Position numbers and translations under genes: made by a program. From Spiroplasma taiwanense CT-1 (GTDB taxonomy: Bacteria; Bacillota_I; Bacilli_A; Mycoplasmatales; Mycoplasmataceae): a stretch of DNA of 64,000 nt. Shown one piece after another: positions 56,339 through 64,000 of this stretch (positions are counted from its first letter, which is position 1; every line of letters begins with the position of its first letter). Location: contig NC_021846.1 in NCBI RefSeq assembly GCF_000439435.1, positions 744,001-808,000 of the forward strand, read 5' to 3'. The notes below the pieces were generated by a model, which was given only the letters and a program-made list of their open reading frames with translations, had not been told where the DNA came from and ran no database searches.

Positions 56339-56607
56339 TATATTTTTAAAAAAGTATTATATTTTTTATATTTAATTTCAAAATAAAAGTACTCTGGGCG
56401 GAGTACTTATTTTATAAGAACTAGAACAAGCTTAAATTATAAAATATTATAAATTTAATTATTTTGTTCATTTGATAGGGCTAAATAAACATTTGGGCTA
56501 ATGTAAAAAGCAAGCTCTAGTCTAAAATATTATAAGTTATATGAATTTTAATTTCAATATTTAATAAAGTTTTTTTAATTTTTAATAAAATAAAAAATAA
56601 ATTTTTT
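56339..56607. other. Gap between tRNA operon and deoA
   Basis: No gene seen. It contains a hairpin (56387-56408) and a repeated GGGCTAA a little further on. The sequence between could be the 3' trailer of the deoA transcript. Confidence 0.4.
56387..56408. terminator. Probable deoA-operon terminator
   Basis: Perfect 8-bp stem AAGTACTC / GAGTACTT with loop TGGGCG; on the minus strand it is followed by TTATTTTG. It is about 200 nt past the deoA stop. Confidence 0.6.
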
Positions 56608-57918
56608 TTAAATATCCTTTGAAGAAATTAATTTTAAAATTAAATTATCTTCACTTTTTTGATTACTTAAAACAATTAATTCTTTTGCTGTTTTAATAAA
56701 ATTTTCAATGTCATTTCTATTTGTATATAAAGTCATAATTAAATCATCTTTTTTTACAAAATCATTAGTTGTTTTATTTAAATAAATTCCTGCTGCAAAG
56801 TCAATTTGTTCCTCTTTTGTTGCTCTCCCTGCCCCTAAAAGTACTGAAAGATAGCCCAAATCATCTGCAGTTTTAAAAGAAAGATAGCCATCAGTATCTG
56901 CTTTTATTTCAATTTTATGTTTTACTTTAAAACTATTATCATAATCTAAAATTAAATTAAAATTACCATTTTGAGCTTCAACAAATTCCTTTAACAAAGG
57001 TGCTGCAGATTTTTCTTCTAAAACTTTATATAATTCTTTTTTTGCAATTTCTAAATTTTTAAAAATATTATTTTCAACAAGTGTTAAAGCTGCTGCAATA
57101 ACACATAATTCTTTTAAGTCCTCAGGACCATTACCATTCAATGTGTCTCATGCTTCTTTAACTTCAATTGCATTACCAATTGCTCTACCTAGTGGTTTAT
57201 CCATATTTGTAATCATTACATTAACATTTCTGTTATGTTCTTTTCCTATAGAAATCATTGTTTTAGAAAGTTTAACAGCACTTTCCAAATCTTTCATAAA
57301 AGCTCCACTTCCCATTTTTACATCAAGAATTATGCTATCTGCTGGTATAACAAGTTTTTTTGACATAATACTAGATGCAATCAATGGAATTGAATCAACA
57401 GTTCCTGTAACGTCTCTTAAAGAATAAAGTTTTTTATCTGCTGGGACAATTTCTTTTGATTGACTCATAATTGAGATACCCACTTTATTTAAAGTTTCTT
57501 TAAATTTTTGTTCTGAAATTTCTCCAGTTCAACCAATACAACTTTCTAACTTATCAATTGTTCCTCCAGTTGGACCTAAACCTCTTCCTGAAAGTTTTGC
57601 AACTTTTACACCAAATTTTGCAACAAGTGGTGAAAAAATTAAACTTGTTTTATCTCCAACTCCACCTGTTGAATGTTTATCAGCTTTTATACCATCAACT
57701 CCATCAAAATTATAAGTTTTTCCTGAATTTATCATTTCTTGTGTAAAAATACCTAATTCTTTTGGAGTCATTCCATTAAATCAAACTGCCATATTAAATG
57801 CAGACATTTGATAATCTTTTAATGAATTATCTACAAATGATTTTATTAATCATTTTATTTCTTTTTCATCTAATTCAATAGATCTTTTCTTTTTTTCTAT
57901 AATTGTTGAAAAATTCAT
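56608..57918 (-). CDS. deoA: Pyrimidine-nucleoside / thymidine phosphorylase
   Basis: A 436-residue enzyme releasing pyrimidine bases from nucleosides to yield (deoxy)ribose 1-phosphate. 'KADKHSTGGVGDKTS' (around 81-90) is the phosphate-binding signature of the family. Later 'GRGLGPTGGT' and 'VDVKMGSGAF'-type segment (LDVKMGSGAF) are also present. TAGGAG precedes the ATG. It lies 17 nt downstream of plsC, forming a short operon. Confidence 0.94.
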
Positions 57919-57935
57919 TTTAATCTCCTATTCTA

Positions 57936-58835
57936 TTAATAAAATACTACTCTACTTTTTTTATCAATTTTTTTAGGTGTTATATTAAGTTTTTTTGGAT
58001 CTCAATCCTTATATAAATCCATATTCTTTTGAACTTCTCTTTGAACATTTTTTGTTAACATTTCTGTTTTCAAAGAAATAAATTTTTCAGGCATTAAAGG
58101 TTTTCCAAAAATAATCTTAATTCTAAATTTTCCTTTTGGTCTTTTAATGAATAATTTATATGAATCAATAATAGTTACTGGAACTATTGGTACATATGCC
58201 ATTTGAGCAACTTTCATACTTGCAGATTGAAATTCACCAATTTCTTGTTTTGCACTTCGAGTCCCTTCTGGAAAAATAACCAAACTTCTTTTATATTCAG
58301 AAATTAATTCTTTTGCTTCTTTAACAGCAGTTAATGCACTTCTTGGGTTATTTCTATCAATCGGTACATTGTCTGTTAGATTCATAAAATTTTTAAATAT
58401 TTTTTGTGTTCATAATTCTTTTTTTGCAATAAAAGCCACAGGCTGTTGAATTAAAAAATCATTAACTGAAAACATTAAAATTGGATCTAAATTTGATTGA
58501 TGATTTGGTGCCAAAACAATTCCTCTATCAAGTCAATTTTCAATTCCTACAACATCAATATAAACATTTGTTAATTTTAAAACTTTTCTACACTTTTTTT
58601 TAACTCAATTATATCTTCATTCTTCTGTATAAAAATTAGGATCATTCTTAATTTTTTTATTAATTTTTTTTGCTTTTTTAATAACTGATCAAATACTAAG
58701 CATATTAAAAAATAATTTTGCTTTACTTAAATGAGCAGTTTCTGTCTTTTCCTTTGCTTCTTCTATTTCAACAGGGCTAAGTTCTTCAATTTTATTAACA
58801 TCAGTTTGTTCTTCTTTTATTTCATTTTTTATCAT
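57936..58835 (-). CDS. plsC: 1-acyl-glycerol-3-phosphate acyltransferase
   Basis: A 299-residue acyltransferase making phosphatidate for phospholipid synthesis. The NHQSNLD motif (111-117, catalytic His-112 and Asp-117) and FPEGTRS (188-194) define the family. An N-terminal charged extension of about 40 residues precedes the domain, longer than usual. AGAGGA precedes the ATG. The start overlaps no gene, but the folA stop lies 3 nt upstream. Confidence 0.93.
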
Positions 58836-58838
58836 TTG

Positions 58839-59309
58839 TTAATTCCTCTCATACACATAAACAATAAATTCTTCAAATTCAGTTTTGGACTCTAATCTAT
58901 ATTGTTTTTTATCTCATTTTGGTGCAAAAGTATCTCCATTATATTCTTTTTTTATTTCACTAATAATTAATTTATCTGCAAATTTTAATGCAGTTAAATA
59001 AATTTGTAGACCACCAATTACATATAAATCTTCTTGAGAATTTCTGTATTTCTCCAAAATAAGATCTAAGTCTGTTGAGATTTCAACATTATTATACCTT
59101 TTTTCCAGACTTCTTGAAGTAATTAAAATATTTTGCCTATTTGGTAGTGGTTTTATAGTTAAAGATTCTCAAGTATTTCTTCCCATCAAAATAGTTTTAT
59201 TTTTTGTTGAATTAATAAAATGTTGCATTTCTTCTTTTATATTTCAAGGAAGTTTATTATTTAAACCAATAACACCTTTTTTTGTTTGAGCTCATATTAA
59301 TATAACCAT
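58839..59309 (-). CDS. folA: Dihydrofolate reductase
   Basis: A 156-residue NADPH enzyme regenerating tetrahydrofolate after thymidylate synthase. 'MVILIWAQTKKGVIGLNNKLPW' start pattern (GVIGLNNKLPW), 'TILMGRNTWESL', 'NILITS' and 'LYVIGG' are typical. The ATG overlaps the thyA stop (TAATG), so thyA-folA are coupled. Confidence 0.95.
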
Positions 59310-60178
59310 TAAACAGCAACCTTTCCCTTGATTGAAGGATGACTTTGATAATTTTCAATTTTTATATCTTCAAATTTAATATCATAGATTGATTTATTAT
59401 TGAAATCTACTATTAATTTTGAAAGAGGCATAGGTGTTCTTGAAAGTTGAATGTTAATTTGATCTAAATGATTAAGATAAATATGTCCATCTCCAATTGT
59501 ATGAATAAAGTAGCGTGGTTTTAAAGAACATTCTAAAGCTACTAAAGTTAATAATAAAGAGTAACTTGCAATATTAAAAGGTATTCCTAAAAAAATATCT
59601 CCACTTCTTTGATATAACTGTAAATCTAAATAACCATCCTTTGATACGTAAAATTGAAATAGTGAATGACATGGAGGTAAAGCCATTGTTTCAATTTCTG
59701 CTGGATTCCAAGCAGATATTATTAATCTTCTTGAAAATGGATTTGTTTTAATATCATTTATTAATTTTGCAAATTGATCAACACCATTAAAATTTCTCCA
59801 TTGTTTACCATATACTGGTCCCAGATCACCATGTTTCTTTGCAAAATTATTATCCTTTCTTATTTTTTCAATAAATTCTGTTAAAGACTCATTATTATAA
59901 TCTTTTGACTTTTTAAATATTTCAAATGGTCATTCATTTCAAATATTAACTCCATTATCGATTAAATATTTTATATTTGTATCTCCTTTTATAAATCATA
60001 AAATTTCATGTACTATGCCTTTAAAAAAGACTTTTTTTGTAGTTATTAATGGAAATCCATCCCTTAAATCATATCTTGATTGAATTCCAAATTTTGATAT
60101 CGTACCAGTATTTGTTCTATCTTCTCTTTTTTCACCATTTTTTAAAATATCATTTACTAATTCTAAATATTGTTTCAT
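59309..60178 (-). CDS. thyA: Thymidylate synthase
   Basis: A 289-residue enzyme methylating dUMP to dTMP with methylene-tetrahydrofolate. Catalytic Cys-170 in '[13 protein letters not shown]', '[15 protein letters not shown]' and 'HIYLNHLDQ' are canonical. AGGTGATT precedes the ATG. With folA and the dCMP deaminase (63121-63591) it forms the dTMP-making set. Confidence 0.97.
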
Positions 60179-60243
60179 ATAATCACCTTTATAAATTATA
60201 TATTAGATTAAAAAAAATAAATTAAATATAAATTTCAATAAAA

Positions 60244-60265
60244 AAATCTATATCACTATAGATTT
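60244..60265 (-). terminator. Terminator overlapping the acpS stop
   Basis: Stem AAATCTATA / TATAGATTT with a TCAC loop; a T-run follows on the minus strand. The stop codon lies inside the stem-loop. Confidence 0.75.
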
Positions 60266-60576
60266 AATGCGACTGCAACCGAATATTTTTTTTCATGACT
60301 TATAGATATTTCAATTCCTTTTAAATCATCATTTAAAATAACTGGTTTATTATTAATGTAGACAATATTTATTTTACTCATAGAAATTGGTTGTTCAAAA
60401 CACTTTATAATTGCTTCTTTTGCAGCTCATCTACCACTTACAAATTCAATTTTTGCTTCTTCAGATGAAAATTTATTTAATATTAATAATTCATCTGAGT
60501 GTAAAATTTTTTTAAAAAATTTCTCTGATAAATTAATTCTACTATTTTCAATAATATCTATTCCTATTTTTGCCAT
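60256..60576 (-). CDS. acpS: Holo-[acyl-carrier-protein] synthase
   Basis: A 106-residue enzyme attaching phosphopantetheine to acyl carrier protein. 'GIDIIE' (5-10) and 'SGRWAAKEAIIK' hold the metal-binding Asp and Glu, and 'ISISHEKKYSVAVA' ends the fold. Its ribosome binding site GGAG lies in the last codons of the upstream CvpA-type gene. Confidence 0.93.
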
Positions 60577-60581
60577 TTTTT

Positions 60582-62105
60582 TTAACTCCACAAACTACTA
60601 TTTGCAAAATCAAAATAGTAGCGTATTCAATAATATCCTCTTTTATTATAATTTTCTCAAAAATTATTTTCATTTATGCTTATGTCAGCAATTGTTTTGC
60701 CTGTTGATAAATTATTTGAAAATTGACCAAATTTAAGTTCTCCTGAAGGTACTATTTCCAAATTTTGAAATAAATAAGTCGAAGAATAACTTGAAGAAAT
60801 AAAAGGTAAAGTATCCAAATTCTTTCTTGTAATAGAATTCACATAATTAATATTTTTTAAAAATTTATACACTAAATTTGGATTTTTCAAAACAGAAACA
60901 ATATATCTTTCCTTTATTGTTTCTGTTGTTGCTCAAGTTTCATTAATATTTTGTGCAAGAGTTAAAAAAGGATTTTCCATTTGATTACTTTCAGCCCATG
61001 AGTAAAAATTAACCATTTCTTCTTCATTTAATCAAGCATCATGAATTCCCTCTGTTGAACCTTTTGTAGAAACATAATATGAATCTAATGCATTAATTAA
61101 ATCAATACTATGTAAAGAAGTATTTTCATTAGCTGAATCTTGTGCTGCAAAAACTTTTGAACCATATAACATTGCTTCAGAAAGTAACCTGAAAATAGAT
61201 CTCGAATCTTCTGGCATTGTTTCTATACAAGTTGTAATTGGTGATTTTAATGGATTATCTGATGAATAACCCTCTGTTAATAAATCTTCATAAATTATAA
61301 AGAAATTTGATAACGTACTTAAATTTTCATTTTTAGATAATTCTGTACCCATAACTAACATTGGTTTAATAATATATTTTGAAACACAAGAATTAGTATA
61401 TGTAAAAGAAAAAATTGGAATACTTGGAATTGAAGTTGTTATATTATTTGCTATCGAATATTTTTTATATGATCCACCATTTTCAATATAATCATAATAA
61501 TCTTGATCACTTCAATTTGAAGTATCAGTAAGACCTATTTTTTGAGTATCTGTTGAAAATATTGGAAAACTTGCAAAAAAACTCACGCTCATTGATAATA
61601 TCATACCCAAAGCTAATCCATTAAAAGCCCCTAATAAAGTATCAACACTACCAACAACTTTAATAGATTTAAGTTTTTTCTTAATTGGTCAGTAAAGAAT
61701 AAATCCAATTAAGTTAACAAGTGAAAATATAAAAATACTTAAACATAAATATAAAATTAGTGCTGAAAATGTTTTTAAAACCTCATAAGAAGCACCAGAA
61801 CCGTCAATAGATAGATTTTCAGTTCCTCCTGGTAATAAACCAGTAATAAAGCCTGATAAACTATCTCCAAATGCACTAAAAAGATCTGTTAAACCAAATT
61901 TAACTAATAGTTTCATTACCAATGGATTTAATGAATTTGTAAGTAATGCTGGTATAAACATTAAAATAATAACTGCAATTACTTCAACTATTAAAATATA
62001 AAAAGACATAAAAAATCCACGAGCTATTCCAAAAATAGTACAACCTATTATTACAGAAATTGCTATTAAATCAAATAGTCATCAAGGTCCAATATTAATT
62101 AGCAT
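60582..62105 (-). CDS. CvpA-family membrane protein with long C-terminal extension
   Basis: A 507-residue membrane protein. The first 190 residues match the CvpA (colicin V production) layout with four membrane helices: 'LFDLIAISVIIGCTIFGIARGF', a middle pair, and 'VVGSVDTLLGAFNGLALGMILS'. After them comes an extension of about 310 residues with no membrane helix and two Cys, more than double the normal size of CvpA (160-180). The function of CvpA proteins is poorly defined. GAAGGG precedes the ATG. Its stop is 6 nt before the acpS start. Confidence 0.78.
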
Positions 62106-62206
62106 ATTTCACAAACCCTTCTACTAAAAATTATTATACCAATTTTATTAGTATGATACCTAATACTTATTTTACTTTATAATTTATTAAAAGAACGGTG
62201 GTTACT

Positions 62207-63106
62207 ATGAATAGCTTTAAAAACGTTGAAATTTCAATAATAAATACAATTATCAAAGATAATAAAAAATTTTTAATAAGTAAAAATAATAATGCTAATA
62301 TAAGATATTTTTTTCGTTTAGAAGATAATACAGTTATAAATATTTATAATAATAAAACCATTTTATTTCAAGGAAAAAGTGCTAATTTACTAGCAAATAA
62401 ATATAATTTATTAAAAGATAAAAATTTAATTAATAAAATAGTAAACAATAAAATTATAGAATTACCTAATATTGGTTGTGATGAAGTTGGTGTTGGTGAT
62501 TTTTTTGGTCCTTTAGTTACTTGTGCTTGTTATTTGGACAAGGACTTTGAAAAAAATAACTTAAATTTAATAAATATGATAAAAGATTCAAAAACTATTT
62601 CAAATGAAAAAATTGAAAAATTATTTTTTCAATTAAAAGATAAGGTTAAATTTAGTGTTTATATAATGAAAAATAAGGAATACAATGAAAAATATACTTT
62701 TTATAAAAATACACATTTTTTAAAAGCAATCGCTCATAATAATTCACTAAAAAAAGTAATTGAGTTAAATAATGATTTAAAAACAGTGCCTATAATTATG
62801 GATCAATTTGTTAATGAGAATAAATATTTTTATTATTTAGAAAAAGAAAAAGATATTGTTAAAAATATTTATTTTCAAACAAAAGCAGAGTCAAAATATT
62901 TAGCTGTTGCTTGTGCAAGCATAATTGCAAGATATTTTTTTCTAAGTGAAATAGAAAACCTGCAAAACACTTATAAAATTAAACTTCCTTTAGGAGCTGG
63001 GAATAATGTTAAATTATTTGTACAAAAATATAAAAAAGAATTTAAAGTTGAATCTATTAATTTTATAAAATTGCATTTTAATGATGAAATTAAAAAAAAG
63101 ATTTAA
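62207..63106 (+). CDS. rnhC: Ribonuclease HIII
   Basis: A 299-residue RNase H that cuts RNA in RNA-DNA hybrids. 'NIGCDEVGVGDFFGP' carries the catalytic Asp-Glu (about 92-93), and the N-terminal substrate-binding TBP-like domain typical of HIII is present. 'IMDQF' and 'ACASIIARYFFL' are later family segments. The ATG at 62207 has GGTGG at good spacing; an upstream in-frame GTG is less likely. TATAAT at 62178-62183 could be its -10 element. Confidence 0.93.
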   Translation: MNSFKNVEISIINTIIKDNKKFLISKNNNANIRYFFRLEDNTVINIYNNKTILFQGKSANLLANKYNLLKDKNLINKIVNNKIIELPNIGCDEVGVGDFFGPLVTCACYLDKDFEKNNLNLINMIKDSKTISNEKIEKLFFQLKDKVKFSVYIMKNKEYNEKYTFYKNTHFLKAIAHNNSLKKVIELNNDLKTVPIIMDQFVNENKYFYYLEKEKDIVKNIYFQTKAESKYLAVACASIIARYFFLSEIENLQNTYKIKLPLGAGNNVKLFVQKYKKEFKVESINFIKLHFNDEIKKKI

Positions 63107-63122
63107 ATTAAATCTTTTTTTT
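63092..63122. terminator. Shared terminator between rnhC and dCMP deaminase
   Basis: Near-perfect 15-nt arms (A8-GATTTAA / TTAAATC-T8). It overlaps the stop codons of both convergent genes. Confidence 0.85.
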
Positions 63123-63591
63123 AATCCATTATTTTTAGTTTAACTTCTTTTTTATTTTCATAAATAATTCCCGCATCATCAAGCATTCTTTTTGCAATTT
63201 TATTTTCAATTGTTCCATTATATTTATCATTAGAATATATTATTTTTTTTATACCTGATTGAATTATACTTTTTGTACATTCATTACAAGGAAATAAACT
63301 CGTATAAATAATACAATTTATAACTGATTCTTTTGAAGATAATATTGCATTTAATTCAGCATGTACTACATAAGGATATTTAGTATTTTCTAATTCGCCT
63401 TTTCTATTTCAAGGATAATTATCATCGCTTAATCCTCTTGGAAGACCATTATAACCTGTTGAAATAATTTGTTTTAAATCATTAACAATGACAGAACCAA
63501 CTTGAGTATCTGGATCTTTACTTCTCATTGCATTTAATTGAACCATTGCAAGAAAATATGTGTCTCAATCAATATAATTTTTTCTTTTCAT
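63121..63591 (-). CDS. Deoxycytidylate (dCMP) deaminase
   Basis: A 156-residue zinc enzyme of the ComEB type that converts dCMP to dUMP, the substrate of thymidylate synthase. 'HAELN' (H77, E79) and 'PCNEC' (C102, C105) give the zinc/catalytic site, and 'GYNGLPRG' is family-typical. Only a weak GTGGG-like ribosome binding site precedes the ATG, located inside the end of the upstream gene (stop 63595). Confidence 0.94.
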
Positions 63592-63594
63592 ATT

Positions 63595-64000
63595 TTATAA
63601 CCCACTATGTAAAGTGCCACTAGTATCATATCACCAGTATCAACCGTTTAAATTAAATAGTTTATTTGCACCTTCAATTGAAATATAACCTTTTTGTTTA
63701 TATAAACTAATTGCATTTAATGAATAAATATCATGTGCTGAAGAAAATGATGGTATAAAAGTAAATGTAAATGCTGCCAAAATACATGCTGCTAATATAA
63801 AAATTGGTAAAATAAATAATTTATCTCTACTATTTTTTCAATCATATGTTAAAAGTACAGTAATACTTGTACTAATTGCAGCAGAAGCAATTATTAAGAT
63901 GTATTGAAAGTATGAAGAAGTAAATAGTGGATAAATTACAAGCATAATGATTGGAATAACTAATCTATTTTTTGAGAACAATTGGATTGCTTCTCTTTTT
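63595..64000 (-). CDS. C-terminal part of a membrane protein (cut by window edge)
   Basis: At least 134 residues are visible with three or four hydrophobic helices ('LVIPIIMLVIYPLF', 'YILIIASAAISTSITVLLTY', 'LFILPIFILAACILAAFTFTF') followed by a soluble tail ending WYDTSGTLHSGL. The 5' end lies beyond the window. Its stop is 3 nt before the dCMP deaminase start. Family not recognised. Confidence 0.6.

Overview
The window is about 64 kb of very AT-rich mollicute DNA read with genetic code 4 (TGA = Trp). The clearest proof is the sigma factor at 28153-29571: its conserved region-2 Trp pair is written TGA-TGA, and dozens of other genes are only open if TGA is sense. Gene content (DXP-pathway enzymes, site-2 protease, PolC, many Cys-24 lipoproteins, FtsX-like permease, no cell-wall genes) points to Spiroplasma or a close Entomoplasmatales relative. 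No rRNA, CRISPR array, intact transposase or phage gene was found. Almost every gene is on the minus strand; the plus-strand exceptions are ispH, a thioredoxin-like lipoprotein and rnhC.

Layout. 1-6.7 kb: a divergent FGGY-type kinase, a frameshifted membrane gene, mtnN, an in-frame HAD hydrolase-NadD-YqeK reading frame, a 557-aa unknown and an 81-aa Cys-rich protein. 6.7-7.16 kb: gene-free leader or decay zone with hairpins. 7.16-25.7 kb: a surface locus with two large lipoproteins (A and B), a 1510-aa FtsX-like permease, a 710-aa repeat surface protein, membrane proteins, a decayed second copy of the A/B lipoprotein pair, and one more lipoprotein. 25.8-40.6 kb: ispH, then the conserved Firmicute block ybeY-dgkA-cdd-era-recO-glyS-dnaG-sigA-trmK-nif3. 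This block is interrupted by four extra genes between cdd and era (two Fic-like paralogues with degenerate active sites and two membrane proteins) and by a decayed protease gene between ybeY and dgkA. 40.6-44.3 kb: an accessory island with a DnaI-like ATPase relic and a C39-peptidase ABC exporter cassette broken by one TAA. 44.3-54.8 kb: the conserved block pepP-uppS-cdsA-dxr-rseP-polC-rimP, plus rpmG. 54.9-56.3 kb: the thioredoxin-like lipoprotein converging on five tRNA genes (Leu, Lys, Gln, Tyr, Thr). 56.6-64 kb: nucleotide and lipid genes (deoA, plsC, folA, thyA, acpS, dCMP deaminase), a long CvpA-type membrane protein and rnhC.

How the genes fit together. uppS, cdsA, dxr, ispH, plsC, acpS and dgkA feed isoprenoid and membrane-lipid synthesis. 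thyA, folA, dCMP deaminase, cdd, deoA and mtnN form a nucleotide salvage and dTMP set. dnaG, polC, recO, rnhC and sigA serve replication and transcription. The accessory material (surface locus, Fic-like pair, C39 exporter) sits exactly where conserved blocks are interrupted and shows heavy decay by nonsense codons and homopolymer frameshifts. The Fic-like pair and the lipoprotein/permease locus are the best candidates for undescribed systems.
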